From positions 1 to 21,883 of the forward strand of contig JAERRQ010000231.1 in the NCBI GenBank assembly GCA_016735355.1: a DNA stretch of 21,883 bases, in the 5' to 3' direction. Positions 1-7,911 of the stretch are shown in pieces (position 1 is the first letter of the stretch; every line of letters begins with the position of its first letter). Both the position numbers and the translations under genes were made by a program. The notes beneath the pieces were generated by a model. That model did no database searches and was not told the origin of the DNA. It saw only the letters and a program-made list of their open reading frames with translations. The stretch is from Desulfobacterales bacterium (GTDB taxonomy: Bacteria > Desulfobacterota > Desulfobacteria > Desulfobacterales > BuS5).

Positions 1-157
1 ATTACCCGAGGGAGTGGAGATGGTCATGCCTGGTGATAATGTAACGATAACGGCTGAGTTGATAACACCCATAGCGATGGAGGCGGAGTTAAGGTTTGCC
101 ATCAGAGAAGGCGGTCGCACCGTCGGCGCAGGTGTTGTGAGTGAAGTGATCGAATAG
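1..157 (+). CDS. tuf: Elongation factor Tu, 3' end (partial)
   Basis: The frame reading from base 2 encodes the last 51 residues of EF-Tu, the GTPase that delivers aminoacyl-tRNA to the ribosome. The visible part is the end of beta-barrel domain 3, with family hallmarks [28 protein letters not shown] and a final VSEVIE before the TAG at 155-157. The 5' part lies outside the window. Only 36 bases separate it from rpsJ, with no terminator between, so it is probably cotranscribed with the S10 operon, as in the usual str-S10 arrangement. Confidence 0.97.
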   Translation, partial: LPEGVEMVMPGDNVTITAELITPIAMEAELRFAIREGGRTVGAGVVSEVIE

Positions 158-193
158 AAGAGATCGTATTTCAACAATCCGAAAGAAAAAACA

Positions 194-505
194 ATGAAAG
201 TTAATACAAAAATAAGGATAAAACTCAAGGCTTATGATCATAAACTTCTTGATCAATCCGCCTCGGATATTTTAGACACAGCCAATAAAACAGGTGCAAA
301 AGTAGTTGGGCCGATTCCTCTTCCCACAAGAATAAATAAATATTGTGTTCTCCGTTCACCTCATAAGGACAAGAAATCACGAGAACAATTTGAGATAAGA
401 ACACATAAAAGAATTCTTGATATTGTTGAGCCGACCCAGCAGACTGTTGATGCATTAATGAAACTGGATCTTTCTCCTGGAGTAGATGTAGAGATAAAAC
501 TATAG
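194..505 (+). CDS. rpsJ: 30S ribosomal protein S10 (NusE)
   Basis: S10 belongs to the head of the 30S subunit; in E. coli it also pairs with NusB in transcription antitermination. The protein has 103 residues, the usual length. The family core is plain: [14 protein letters not shown] at the N-terminus, [29 protein letters not shown] in the middle (quoted here only as landmarks GPIPLP and RSPHKDK), and RTHKRILDI towards the end. The ATG at 194 has only a weak purine-rich upstream stretch. It is the first gene of the S10 block and is followed by rplC after 20 bases. Confidence 0.98.
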   Translation: MKVNTKIRIKLKAYDHKLLDQSASDILDTANKTGAKVVGPIPLPTRINKYCVLRSPHKDKKSREQFEIRTHKRILDIVEPTQQTVDALMKLDLSPGVDVEIKL

Positions 506-525
506 GCATAGGAATCGTTAAAGCC

Positions 526-1158
526 ATGTGTAGAGGATTGATAGGGAAAAAAATAGGTATGTCCGGGGTTTTTTCCGCGGATGGTCAGTTTATACCTGTA
601 ACAGTTATACAAGCAGGCCCTTGTTTTGTAACACAGATTAAAACAATCGTTAATGAGGGATATAATGCCCTGCAAATCGGGTTCTGCGAGCAGAAAAAGT
701 CACGTATTAACAAACCGAAACAGGGGCATTTACAAAAGAGCGGCGGGCAGTCTTTTCTCTATCTTCGGGAAGTGGATGTCGATGAACCTGAACTATATAA
801 ACCCGGACAGCAGATTCTTCTTGATATTTTTAAAGTGGGTGAACGTGTTGACGTTGCCGGCACGAGCAAGGGGCGTGGTTTTGCTGGTGTTATAAAACGA
901 CATGGCTTCCATGGAGGCAAAAAGACCCATGGTAGTCATAGCCATAGAATCCCGGGTTCTGTAGGGTGTAGCGCTTGGCCAGGCAAGGTTATTAAAGGAA
1001 AGAAACTCCCGGGTCATTATGGCAATTCGAGAACAACAGTGCGTAACCTCGAAATTGTCGATATCCGGCCGGAAGAAAATTTGATACTGATAAAAGGTGC
1101 TTTGCCCGGTCATAGATCGGGTCTGGTAGCAATTAGAAAAAGGGCGCTTGCAGAATAA
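526..1158 (+). CDS. rplC: 50S ribosomal protein L3
   Basis: L3 is an early-assembly 23S rRNA-binding protein whose long loop reaches towards the peptidyl transferase centre. The 210-residue product starts [16 protein letters not shown] and has the family motifs [28 protein letters not shown] and KGKKLPGH. The segment after GSVG reads CSAWPG, so the glutamine that PrmB methylates in E. coli L3 (GQNQTPG) is not present. Other bacteria also vary here. A possible AGGA ribosome site lies about 12 bases before the ATG. A 235-base spacer with a repeat element and a hairpin follows before rplD, unusually long for this operon. Confidence 0.98.
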   Translation: MCRGLIGKKIGMSGVFSADGQFIPVTVIQAGPCFVTQIKTIVNEGYNALQIGFCEQKKSRINKPKQGHLQKSGGQSFLYLREVDVDEPELYKPGQQILLDIFKVGERVDVAGTSKGRGFAGVIKRHGFHGGKKTHGSHSHRIPGSVGCSAWPGKVIKGKKLPGHYGNSRTTVRNLEIVDIRPEENLILIKGALPGHRSGLVAIRKRALAE

Positions 1159-1159
1159 A

Positions 1160-1280
1160 TGTAGATTTTTTTATAAATTTCATTGCGTTATCGGTCGTCG
1201 GAGTGTTATAATACATTTTTTGTTTCTTCCTCTGACCTTGTGCAAAATTTTAAAATCAAGTAATTATCTGAAAATCTATA
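1160..1280 (+). repeat. MITE-like intergenic repeat, copy 1
   Basis: This is one of three diverged copies of a ~120-bp element. It begins TGTAGATTTTT and ends GAAAATCTATA, which are imperfect inverted repeats of each other. Shared internal blocks are TTTCATTGCGTTATCGGTC (1178-1196), CCTTGTGC near 1236 and AATTATCTGAAAATCTATA (1262-1280). Copies 2 and 3 are at 6410-6534 and, inverted, 8885-9003. This copy is the most eroded. It fills the first half of the rplC-rplD spacer, starting directly after the rplC stop codon. No obvious target duplication flanks it. Confidence 0.85.
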
Positions 1281-1311
1281 ATTTTTTTTTATTAACCGTG
1301 ATGGCTTAATG

Positions 1312-1360
1312 AAAAAGTTGTTTAAGAGCTATAGAAATATAATGATAAACAATTTTTTTT
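1312..1360 (+). terminator. Terminator-like hairpin with U-tract ahead of rplD
   Basis: The bases 1312-1324 (AAAAAGTTGTTTA) pair with 1346-1358 (TAAACAATTTTTT) over 13 positions, including one G-U pair, across a 21-base loop. The 3' arm runs into eight T's (1353-1360). The form is that of an intrinsic terminator, but the stem has only one G-C pair and the loop is long, so efficiency would be low. It ends 33 bases before the rplD ATG inside the operon, so an attenuator or an mRNA-end/processing structure is also possible. Confidence 0.4.
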
Positions 1361-1393
1361 GAATTCATCAACATTTATAGTTTGGTATTGCAA

Positions 1394-2017
1394 ATGGCTG
1401 TTGTGGATGTTTTAAATACAAAAGCGGAAAAAGTTTCAGAAATAGAACTGGCAGATGATATATTCGATATACCTGCCAAATCCCATGTTCTGCATGATGT
1501 AGTCAGGATGCAGTTGGCTTGCAGGCGCTCAGGAACTGCTTCAGTTAAACATCGTAGCGATGTAAAGGGAAGCAGAAGAAAATTATTCAGGCAAAAGGGC
1601 ACAGGAAGGGCGCGCAGAGGTGATATCAAATCTCCTCTCTTGCGTGGAGGAGGTTCTGTTTTTGGCCCTGATCCCAGGTCATACGCCTACTCGGTTCCTA
1701 AAAAGGTAAAAAAACTAGCCCTTAAGATGGCTCTAAGTAGCAAACTCAGGACTAATGAACTGGTTGTGCTGGATAATTTTGATTTAGAGAAGATCCGGAC
1801 AAAAAATTTTATAGGAATCATCAATCAATTGAATATAAAGAAAGCTTTGATTGTAACAGATAAAAAGAATGAAAAGCTTGAGCTTTCCTCAAGAAATGTT
1901 CCTAACATAAAAGTTATGAGATATGAGGGGCTTAATGTTTACGATATTCTCAAATATAATCATTTGGTGTTGTTGGAGTCATCCATTAAAAGCATCGAAG
2001 GGAGGTTTGTGGTATGA
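1394..2017 (+). CDS. rplD: 50S ribosomal protein L4
   Basis: L4 binds 23S rRNA domain I and its extended loop lines the narrow part of the exit tunnel. In E. coli it also represses its own S10 operon. The loop region is clear: [19 protein letters not shown], then [19 protein letters not shown] place the start at the ATG (1394, [13 protein letters not shown], 207 residues), in line with family length. A TTG four codons earlier (1382) is possible, but neither has a good ribosome site. It overlaps rplW by four bases (ATGA), which indicates translational coupling. Confidence 0.96.
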   Translation: MAVVDVLNTKAEKVSEIELADDIFDIPAKSHVLHDVVRMQLACRRSGTASVKHRSDVKGSRRKLFRQKGTGRARRGDIKSPLLRGGGSVFGPDPRSYAYSVPKKVKKLALKMALSSKLRTNELVVLDNFDLEKIRTKNFIGIINQLNIKKALIVTDKKNEKLELSSRNVPNIKVMRYEGLNVYDILKYNHLVLLESSIKSIEGRFVV

Positions 2018-2301
2018 TTAAATATAGAATAATCAAGCGGCCTCTTGTTACTGAAAAAACAATGCTTCTGAAAGAAGAAGCAAACCAGTTTTCCTTTGAA
2101 GTAGACCGATCCGCCAACCGTATTGAAATCAGAAATGCTGTGGAAAAGATATTCAAGGTTAAGGTTGCTTCTGTTAATACTATTCAGGTAAAAGGCAAAA
2201 CCAAACAAAAAGGCAAAATAATCGGTAAGCGCAAGGATTGGAAAAAGGCTATTGTTCGATTATTGCCTGGTGAACGGATTGAATTTTTTGAAGGAGCTTA
2301 G
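2014..2301 (+). CDS. rplW: 50S ribosomal protein L23
   Basis: L23 sits at the mouth of the polypeptide exit tunnel and is the docking point for trigger factor and the signal recognition particle. The 95-residue protein has the N-terminal [12 protein letters not shown], the core [20 protein letters not shown] and [15 protein letters not shown], and the RRxG-type basic stretch ([16 protein letters not shown]). It lies in the usual place between L4 and L2. Its ATG overlaps the rplD stop, and a strong GGGAGG lies upstream inside rplD. Confidence 0.98.
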   Translation: MIKYRIIKRPLVTEKTMLLKEEANQFSFEVDRSANRIEIRNAVEKIFKVKVASVNTIQVKGKTKQKGKIIGKRKDWKKAIVRLLPGERIEFFEGA

Positions 2302-2318
2302 GAGTTTAAAGGTTTATA

Positions 2319-3146
2319 ATGGCTGTTAAAAGAGTAAAACCCACATCTCCCGGTCGCAGGTCCCAGACTTATTCTACTTTTGAAGAGATTACAACAACCA
2401 CCCCTGAAAAAAGTCTGTTGAAAATTATTAAAAAAACCGGTGGACGTAATGTAAATGGAAGGATTACAAGCAGGCATCGCGGCGGTGGTCATAAAAGGCG
2501 CTATAGGATAATTGATTTTAAGAGGAACAAAGTTGGTATTGCCGCAAAAGTTGCTACAATTGAATATGATCCGAACAGGTCTGCGAGAATAGCATTATTG
2601 CATTATGCTGATGGTGAAAAACGTTATATACTCGCCCCGCTTAATCTTTCTGTTGGAGATTCGGTTATATCATCAGTAGAAGCCGACATTAAACCTGGAA
2701 ATACTCTACCCTTAAAAAATATACCGTTAGGCACACACATTCATAATATTGAATTGACGATCGGCAAAGGGGGACAGATTGTCAGGAGTGCCGGTACATA
2801 TGCTCAGCTCATGGCGAAAGAAGATAGATATGCTCAAGTGAAATTACCTTCAGGTGAAGTCCGGATGGTTTTATTAAACTGTAATGCAACAATCGGCCAG
2901 CTGGGAAATGTAATACATGAAAATATTTCTTTGGGAAAGGCAGGCAGGAAGCGTTGGCTTGGGAGACGACCTAAAGTGCGTGGAGTCGCTATGAATCCGG
3001 TTGATCATCCCATGGGAGGCGGTGAAGGCCGTTCTTCAGGCGGGCGTCATCCTTGTACTCCATGGGGAATGCCTACCAAAGGGTATAAGACAAGGAACAA
3101 GAGGAAGAGCAACAAGTTTGTTGTTAAGAAAAGAACCAAAAAATAG
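2319..3146 (+). CDS. rplB: 50S ribosomal protein L2
   Basis: L2 is one of the most conserved ribosomal proteins, needed for subunit joining and peptidyl transferase activity. The 275-residue sequence contains [17 protein letters not shown], the OB and SH3-like barrels in the centre, and the C-terminal signature [13 protein letters not shown] followed by [19 protein letters not shown]. The position after VDHP is Met where E. coli has His; this position varies among phyla and the first His is retained. The gene starts 17 bases after rplW. Confidence 0.98.
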   Translation: MAVKRVKPTSPGRRSQTYSTFEEITTTTPEKSLLKIIKKTGGRNVNGRITSRHRGGGHKRRYRIIDFKRNKVGIAAKVATIEYDPNRSARIALLHYADGEKRYILAPLNLSVGDSVISSVEADIKPGNTLPLKNIPLGTHIHNIELTIGKGGQIVRSAGTYAQLMAKEDRYAQVKLPSGEVRMVLLNCNATIGQLGNVIHENISLGKAGRKRWLGRRPKVRGVAMNPVDHPMGGGEGRSSGGRHPCTPWGMPTKGYKTRNKRKSNKFVVKKRTKK

Positions 3147-3193
3147 TATTTGATACTTATTGAAATATATTTATCATTTTTTCAGGAGTTTTT

Positions 3194-3475
3194 ATGCCGC
3201 GATCATTAAAAAAAGGTCCGTATGTTGATCCAAAGTTATTAAAAAAAATAACAACTGCTCAGGAGACTCGAAGTAATAGCGTTATAAAGACATGGGCAAG
3301 AAGGTCAACCATTATACCTGAGATGGTAGGATTTACTATGGCCGTTCATAACGGGAAAAAATTTGTTCCGGTCTTTGTTTCAGAAGATATGGTAGGTCAT
3401 AAACTCGGTGAATTTTCTCCGACACGTGTTTTTTATGGACATGCCGGGGATAGAAAATCTAGATTAAAGAAATAA
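3194..3475 (+). CDS. rpsS: 30S ribosomal protein S19
   Basis: S19 pairs with S13 in the head of the 30S subunit near the A-site tRNA. All 93 residues fit the family: [17 protein letters not shown], the conserved [29 protein letters not shown] and [12 protein letters not shown]. The ATG at 3194 follows a CAGGAG ribosome site. A 61-base spacer with a palindrome separates it from rplV. Confidence 0.98.
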   Translation: MPRSLKKGPYVDPKLLKKITTAQETRSNSVIKTWARRSTIIPEMVGFTMAVHNGKKFVPVFVSEDMVGHKLGEFSPTRVFYGHAGDRKSRLKK

Positions 3476-3484
3476 TCAGCATTA

Positions 3485-3504
3485 ACAGATTTTCGAAAAT
3501 CTGT
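3485..3504. repeat. Perfect 20-bp palindrome between rpsS and rplV
   Basis: ACAGATTTTCGAAAATCTGT is its own reverse complement. As RNA it would form an 8-bp stem closed by a UCGA loop, 32 bases before the rplV ATG. There is no U-run directly after the stem, so I do not call it a terminator. It may be an mRNA structure or a chance palindrome. Confidence 0.5.
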
Positions 3505-3536
3505 ATAAATTTTGTATAAATAAGGAATTGCCGAAA

Positions 3537-3875
3537 ATGGAGTTTAGAGCAGTTGCAAAGTATGTGCGGATATCTTCAAGAAAAGTTCGTATGATAGTGG
3601 GAACTATTAAGGATAAGCCTGTTGAAGCCGGTCTGGATATCTTAAAATTTATGCCTCAAAAAGCGGCGGCCATAGTTGAAAAAACAATACGCAGTGCCGT
3701 TGCAAATGCTGACCAACATTCCGGGGTAGATATAGATGCATTGGTTATTCGAAATATTATTGCTGATCAGGGACCAACATTAAAACGATTCAGAGCCAGG
3801 GCACGCGGTAGGGGAACAAGAATTTTAAAACGTACCGCGCATATTACTGTTATATTATGTGATGATTTGGCATAA
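3537..3875 (+). CDS. rplV: 50S ribosomal protein L22
   Basis: L22 contacts all six 23S rRNA domains and its beta-hairpin lines the exit tunnel, where macrolide-resistance changes occur. From the ATG at 3537 the protein has 112 residues ([19 protein letters not shown]), matching the usual ~110. The tunnel hairpin is seen in [20 protein letters not shown], followed by [10 protein letters not shown]. An in-frame TTG at 3528 sits almost on top of the AAGGA ribosome site, whereas the ATG is about ten bases from it, so I prefer the ATG. Confidence 0.96.
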   Translation: MEFRAVAKYVRISSRKVRMIVGTIKDKPVEAGLDILKFMPQKAAAIVEKTIRSAVANADQHSGVDIDALVIRNIIADQGPTLKRFRARARGRGTRILKRTAHITVILCDDLA

Positions 3876-3890
3876 GGGAGGATAAAAAGC

Positions 3891-4526
3891 TTGGGCCAGA
3901 AAGTTAATCCTATAAGTTTGAGGCTGGGTGTAGTTAAGACTTGGGAGTCGAAATGGTATGCCGGTAAGAACTATTCTGATTATATTTTAGAAGATTTTAA
4001 TATCAGGAAGTTTCTTAAGAAAAAAAATTATCACGCAGGTGTTGCTAAAATTGAAATTGAGAGATCAAATAAGCGTGTCAGGTTAAGAATTTTTACTTCT
4101 AGACCGGGTATTATCATAGGAAAAAAAGGCTCTGAAATAGCTGCGTTAAAGAAAACGCTTGAAAAGATGATTTCTCAAGAAGTTTTTATTGATGTTCAGG
4201 AGGTACGAAAACCTGAGGTTGATGCTCAGCTTGTTGCAGAAAGTATTGCTCTTCAGATAGAACGTAGAGTAGCTTTTCGGCGTGCCATGAAACGTGGTAT
4301 TCAGTCTGCCATGCGATTTGGTGCTGAAGGTGTTAAAATTATATGCGCAGGTCGTTTGGGAGGTGCAGAGATGGCTCGGACGGAATGTTACAAAGAAGGA
4401 AGGGTCCCCCTGCATACCTTACGTGCGGATATTGATTACGGTTTTACGGAATCTCATACTACATATGGTGTAATTGGAGTTAAAGTTTTTATTTTTAAGG
4501 GTGAGATTTTAAAGAAAAACAAGTAA
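3891..4526 (+). CDS. rpsC: 30S ribosomal protein S3
   Basis: S3 forms part of the mRNA entry channel and helps unwind structured mRNA. The start is a TTG at 3891 ([13 protein letters not shown], the universal N-terminus) behind GGGAGG at 3876-3881, a good nine-base spacing. The type 2 KH domain shows the loop [12 protein letters not shown], and the C-terminal half has [12 protein letters not shown] and [20 protein letters not shown]. At 211 residues it lacks the longer tail of E. coli S3 but is typical of many other bacteria. Confidence 0.97.
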   Translation: MGQKVNPISLRLGVVKTWESKWYAGKNYSDYILEDFNIRKFLKKKNYHAGVAKIEIERSNKRVRLRIFTSRPGIIIGKKGSEIAALKKTLEKMISQEVFIDVQEVRKPEVDAQLVAESIALQIERRVAFRRAMKRGIQSAMRFGAEGVKIICAGRLGGAEMARTECYKEGRVPLHTLRADIDYGFTESHTTYGVIGVKVFIFKGEILKKNK

Positions 4527-4622
4527 GGCTAACCGCGCAACTCAGGTATGAGATACATCGTTATTTTTTTGAATCTAAAAAATTATAGTTACGTATTATA
4601 GATATAATAGGAGTAATTTTAA

Positions 4623-5036
4623 ATGCTGAGTCCCAAGAAGATGAAATTCCGCAAGCACCAGAGAGGTAGAATGAAAGGTGTTGCACTCAGGGGTTGTAAT
4701 TTGAATTTTGGTGACTATGGACTGCAGGTAGTTGAGTGCGGAGCAATAAATGCGAGGCAGATAGAAGCAGCCCGTATAGCAATGACCAGGCATGTTAAGA
4801 GAGGTGGCAGAACCTGGATAAGAATTTTTCCGGATAAACCATATACAAAAAAACCGGCTGAAGTTAGAATGGGGAAAGGGAAGGGCGCTCCCGAAGGATG
4901 GCAAGCCATCGTTAAACCTGGAAGAATTCTTTATGAAATGGATGGTGTTCCCATAGAGCTTGCCAAGGAGGCTTTGCGCCTTGCGTCACACAAGCTTTCA
5001 GTGAAAACCAGGTTTGTTGCAAGGAGTTTATTGTAA
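4623..5036 (+). CDS. rplP: 50S ribosomal protein L16
   Basis: L16 sits near the central protuberance and helps position A-site tRNA and assemble the 50S subunit. The 137 residues start [17 protein letters not shown] and contain [21 protein letters not shown], split here into the landmark [12 protein letters not shown], then [14 protein letters not shown] and [12 protein letters not shown] 96-base AT-rich spacer precedes it, with GGAG about eight bases before the ATG. Its TAA shares a base with the rpmC ATG. Confidence 0.98.
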   Translation: MLSPKKMKFRKHQRGRMKGVALRGCNLNFGDYGLQVVECGAINARQIEAARIAMTRHVKRGGRTWIRIFPDKPYTKKPAEVRMGKGKGAPEGWQAIVKPGRILYEMDGVPIELAKEALRLASHKLSVKTRFVARSLL

Positions 5037-5239
5037 TGAAGACGGGTGAGATTAGAGAGCTAAGCATTGATGAGATGAATAACAAGCTCGTTAATTATGA
5101 GGAAGAATTGTTTAATCTTCGCTTTCAGCATGAAACCGACCAGCTTGAGAACACTCAATTAATGAAAAAGACAAAACGGAATATCGCCAGGGTCAAGACT
5201 GTAATAAGAGAAATGATCGACAACAAAGATATGGAATAG
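5036..5239 (+). CDS. rpmC: 50S ribosomal protein L29
   Basis: L29 is a small two-helix protein next to L23 at the tunnel exit. The 67 residues follow the family pattern: [13 protein letters not shown], the [10 protein letters not shown] block and the basic [16 protein letters not shown] helix. The start codon overlaps the rplP stop by one base (TAATG), and a GGAG site lies inside rplP, so translation is probably coupled. Confidence 0.97.
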   Translation: MKTGEIRELSIDEMNNKLVNYEEELFNLRFQHETDQLENTQLMKKTKRNIARVKTVIREMIDNKDME

Positions 5240-5252
5240 AATAGTTGCTCTC

Positions 5253-5510
5253 ATGAAAAAAATTGGAATAAAAAGACAGGCTGTTGGAACTGTTGTTAGT
5301 GACAAGATGGATAAGACAGTTGTGGTAAATGTTGAGAGGCTTGTTAAACATAAACTTTATCATAAATATATAAAAAGGCGTTCAAAATTTGTTGCTCATG
5401 ACAAAGATAATGAATGCTGTTTTGGTGATAAGGTACTAATTATAGAATCAAAACCTATCAGCAAAACTAAGAAATGGGTTGTAAACAAGATACTTGACAG
5501 GGCTGTTTAA
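5253..5510 (+). CDS. rpsQ: 30S ribosomal protein S17
   Basis: S17 is an OB-fold primary binder of 16S rRNA needed for early 30S assembly. The 85 residues include [19 protein letters not shown] at the N-terminus, [17 protein letters not shown] and the loop [18 protein letters not shown], all family hallmarks. It starts 13 bases after rpmC; no strong ribosome site is visible, which suggests coupling to the upstream gene. It is followed by a 163-base spacer. Confidence 0.97.
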   Translation: MKKIGIKRQAVGTVVSDKMDKTVVVNVERLVKHKLYHKYIKRRSKFVAHDKDNECCFGDKVLIIESKPISKTKKWVVNKILDRAV

Positions 5511-5673
5511 TCAGAAGGTGCCAAGTTTTAACATGTTTTTATTTGATATCTCCGGAATGTATAAAATTTAAACTTGGAGTAATTTATCTATTCACATGGT
5601 TTAAATTTTTTTCCCTTGATTTTGAACAAAATAGACTGATTGCGGGCGGCATTAGAAAAGGAAATACTTTATA

Positions 5674-6042
5674 ATGATACAGGCAGAAACAAGATTGACT
5701 GTAGCTGACAATTCAGGAGCTAAAGTTGTTTATTGTATAAAAGTCTTAGGCGGGTCAAGAAGAAGGTATGCTAGTGTTGGAGATATAATAGTTGTATCAA
5801 TAAAGGAAGCAATGCCAAATGCCAAAGCAAAAAAAGGTGACGTTCTTAAAGCGGTAGTAGTACGTACCAAGAAAGAGATTAAAAGGCCTGACGGATCATA
5901 TATAAGGTTTGATGATAATTCCGCAGTCTTAATAACCGCCAATCAAGAACCTTTAGGAACACGTATTTTCGGTCCGGTTGCAAGAGAGCTTCGGGCAAAA
6001 AAATTTATGAAAATTATTTCTCTTGCTCCTGAGGTTTTATAA
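5674..6042 (+). CDS. rplN: 50S ribosomal protein L14
   Basis: L14 lies on the subunit interface, contributes to an intersubunit bridge and is the target of the silencing factor RsfS. The 122-residue protein shows [17 protein letters not shown], the [13 protein letters not shown] strand, [25 protein letters not shown] (landmark [13 protein letters not shown]) and the ending [16 protein letters not shown] lies about 14 bases before the ATG. Confidence 0.98.
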   Translation: MIQAETRLTVADNSGAKVVYCIKVLGGSRRRYASVGDIIVVSIKEAMPNAKAKKGDVLKAVVVRTKKEIKRPDGSYIRFDDNSAVLITANQEPLGTRIFGPVARELRAKKFMKIISLAPEVL

Positions 6043-6084
6043 AGCCGATATTTTTCCCTTGTATGATATTTTAAGAGGTTCTTT

Positions 6085-6414
6085 ATGGTTGCAAATAAAA
6101 TTCATTTAAAAAAAGATGATAAAGTTAAGATAATTGCCGGTAAGGATAGAGATAAGATCGGAAAAATTGTAAAGATTATCAGAAAAGACAGCCGGGTTAT
6201 TGTCGAGAACATTAACATAACAAAAAAACATTCCAAGCCAAGTGCAACTAACAGGCAGGGTGGCATAATAGAACAGGAAGCTCCGCTTCATTGGTCAAAC
6301 GTAATGTTGGTTTGTAATAAATGCCTTAAGGCAGTGCGTATTAAGAGGAAGCTTCTTGAAGACGGAAAAAAAGTTCGTCTCTGTAGCAAATGTAATGAAA
6401 TGATTGATGTATAG
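6085..6414 (+). CDS. rplX: 50S ribosomal protein L24
   Basis: L24 starts assembly of the 50S subunit by binding the 5' end of 23S rRNA. The KOW motif is in the first third ([20 protein letters not shown]), followed by the KKHSKPS and [16 protein letters not shown] blocks. The C-terminal half holds two Cys-X2-Cys pairs (CNKC and CSKC), a zinc-ribbon-like form absent from E. coli L24 but common elsewhere. Length is 109 residues. The TAG stop at 6412-6414 is part of the terminal repeat of the element that follows, so the last residue or two may have been set by that insertion. Confidence 0.97.
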   Translation: MVANKIHLKKDDKVKIIAGKDRDKIGKIVKIIRKDSRVIVENINITKKHSKPSATNRQGGIIEQEAPLHWSNVMLVCNKCLKAVRIKRKLLEDGKKVRLCSKCNEMIDV

Positions 6415-6534
6415 ATTGTCACATAAATAGTTTCACTACGTTATCGGTCAAAACCTTCGGTCGACGTAATATCAGTACGTCTCCCTCAGGGGTTCTCCTT
6501 TATCCTTGTTAAATTAATTATTTGAAAATTTATA
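6410..6534 (+). repeat. MITE-like intergenic repeat, copy 2
   Basis: This 125-bp copy begins TATAGATTGTCACATAAATAG and ends TTTGAAAATTTATA. It shares with copies 1 and 3 the block TTTCACTACGTTATCGGTC (6431-6449), TATCCTTGTTAAA near 6501 and the AATTATTTGAAAATTTATA end. Its centre holds an inverted repeat GACGTA/TACGTC (about 6463-6481), in the same place as the GGCGTATT/AATACGCC hairpin of copy 3 but with a different sequence. It overlaps the rplX stop codon and ends 17 bases before the rplE ATG. Confidence 0.88.
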
Positions 6535-6551
6535 GTTTTCGGGGAAGATTA

Positions 6552-7091
6552 ATGTCACAGTTAAGAGAATATTACTGCAAAGTCGTTGTTCCTAAGATGA
6601 TGGAAACGTTTGATTATAAAAATATTATGCAGGTTCCCAAACTTGAAAAGGTTGTTATAAACATGGGGCTAGGGGAAGCGATAAATAATAATAAACTTCT
6701 TGATTCCGGAGTAGCTGAATTGAAAGTGATTTCAGGTCAGCAGCCTGTTATAACACGAGCGAAAAAGTCGATTGCTGCTTTTAAACTCAGAGAAGGTATG
6801 CCCATTGGATGTATGGTAACGCTTCGTCATAAACGTATGTTTGATTTCTATAACAGGCTTGTGAATATAGCACTTGCCCGTGTACGTGATTTTAGAGGCC
6901 TTTCAGGTAAGGCTTTTGATGGACATGGTAATTATTCCCTTGGGATAAAGGAACAGATAATTTTTCCGGAAATTGACTTTGACGCTATAGATAAGATTAA
7001 AGGGTTCAATATTACTGTTGTGAATACCGCAAAAAATGATAGAGAAGGGAAAGAGCTTCTTAAACTTTTAGGTATGCCGTTTAGAAACTAA
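6552..7091 (+). CDS. rplE: 50S ribosomal protein L5
   Basis: L5 binds 5S rRNA in the central protuberance and touches P-site tRNA. I choose the ATG at 6552, ten codons into the open frame, because it follows GGGGAAG at 6541-6547 and gives 179 residues, the family length. The upstream extension would lie in the end of the repeat element. Family motifs include [48 protein letters not shown] and the C-terminal [16 protein letters not shown]. Confidence 0.97.
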   Translation: MSQLREYYCKVVVPKMMETFDYKNIMQVPKLEKVVINMGLGEAINNNKLLDSGVAELKVISGQQPVITRAKKSIAAFKLREGMPIGCMVTLRHKRMFDFYNRLVNIALARVRDFRGLSGKAFDGHGNYSLGIKEQIIFPEIDFDAIDKIKGFNITVVNTAKNDREGKELLKLLGMPFRN

Positions 7092-7127
7092 TCTATATAT
7101 GCATTCCTTGTGGAACAAATTTGGAGC

Positions 7128-7164
7128 ATTGCTGATTTAGTAATTTTTTTTCTAAATCAGCAAT
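7128..7164 (+). promoter_or_regulatory. Perfect 13-bp hairpin just before the rpsN ribosome site
   Basis: ATTGCTGATTTAG (7128-7140) is exactly complementary to CTAAATCAGCAAT (7152-7164) across an 11-base T-rich loop. The stem ends four bases before the AAGGAGG ribosome site of rpsN (7169-7175). There is no U-run after the stem; the T's are in the loop. That argues against a terminator and fits an mRNA structure affecting rpsN translation, transcript processing or a protein-binding site. The assignment is inference from the structure alone. Confidence 0.6.
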
Positions 7165-7180
7165 TTATAAGGAGGAAGAT

Positions 7181-7366
7181 TTGGCAAAAAAAGCTCTTAG
7201 AATTAAAGCTATGCGACAACCGAAGTTTAAAGTAAGAGCATATAATAGATGCCCTATTTGCGGAAGGCCAAGGGCGTTTATAAGAAAGTTCGGTATTTGC
7301 CGTATTTGTTTTAGGAATCTTGCATCTCAGGGTAAACTTCCAGGCGTTACTAAGTCAAGCTGGTAA
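7181..7366 (+). CDS. rpsN: 30S ribosomal protein S14, zinc-binding type Z
   Basis: S14 helps assemble the 30S head. This is the short, 61-residue zinc form (also called rpsZ) with cysteines C24, C27, C40 and C43 in a CX2CX12CX2C ribbon (CPICGRPR and CRICFRNLA), rather than the ~100-residue cysteine-free form of E. coli. Translation starts at a TTG at 7181, five bases after a consensus AAGGAGG. It has the normal position between L5 and S8 and is preceded by a perfect 13-bp hairpin. Confidence 0.97.
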   Translation: MAKKALRIKAMRQPKFKVRAYNRCPICGRPRAFIRKFGICRICFRNLASQGKLPGVTKSSW

Positions 7367-7494
7367 AATTAGCCATTTATAGCTTTTGTTCTGAAATTTA
7401 TAATATTTTGGCATCATGCAATGATCTGGGTTTTATCTATGATTTGGCGGGTATGCCTAAATAATATGTTAATTTTTTTTTAACGGAGAGTAGA

Positions 7495-7893
7495 ATGTCA
7501 ATTAGTGATCCCATTGCGGATATGCTGACTCGAATCAGGAATGCGGTTAAGGCAAAATTTGCAAAAGTAGATATACCCGGCTCAAAAATAAAGATTGAAA
7601 TTGCTAACGTACTAAAAACTGAAGGTTTTATACAAAATTTCAAATTTATTGATGACAACAAGCAAGGTATCCTGCGTTTATATCTTAAGTACGGAGAGGG
7701 TCGTTCAGATGTTATTTTGGGAATTAAGCGTATAAGTAAACCTAGCAGAAGGGTTTATGCTAGAGCAAAGGATATAAAACCGGTTTTAAGTGGTATGGGT
7801 ATTTCTATTTTTTCTACCTCTTGCGGCGTAATGACCGATAAAAGAGCGAGAAAAGAAAATTTAGGCGGTGAAATTCTCTGTAACGTTTGGTAG
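7495..7893 (+). CDS. rpsH: 30S ribosomal protein S8
   Basis: S8 binds the central domain of 16S rRNA and in E. coli represses the spc operon by binding mRNA near the start of L5. The 132 residues start [21 protein letters not shown] and contain [34 protein letters not shown] and the C-terminal [20 protein letters not shown] region (landmarks STSCGVMTD and [10 protein letters not shown]). A CGGAGAG site lies five bases before the ATG. A 128-base AT-rich spacer precedes it. Confidence 0.98.
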   Translation: MSISDPIADMLTRIRNAVKAKFAKVDIPGSKIKIEIANVLKTEGFIQNFKFIDDNKQGILRLYLKYGEGRSDVILGIKRISKPSRRVYARAKDIKPVLSGMGISIFSTSCGVMTDKRARKENLGGEILCNVW

Positions 7894-7911
7894 TCATTGG
7901 GAGTAAAGCGA

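Noticed and set aside
1382..1393. TTG start for rplD four codons upstream
   Set aside because: The extra residues do not match L4 N-termini, the ATG gives the usual length and no ribosome site favours the TTG.
6522..6551. Ten-residue N-terminal extension of rplE
   Set aside because: It would be coded by the end of the repeat element, and the ATG at 6552 has a good ribosome site and gives the family length.
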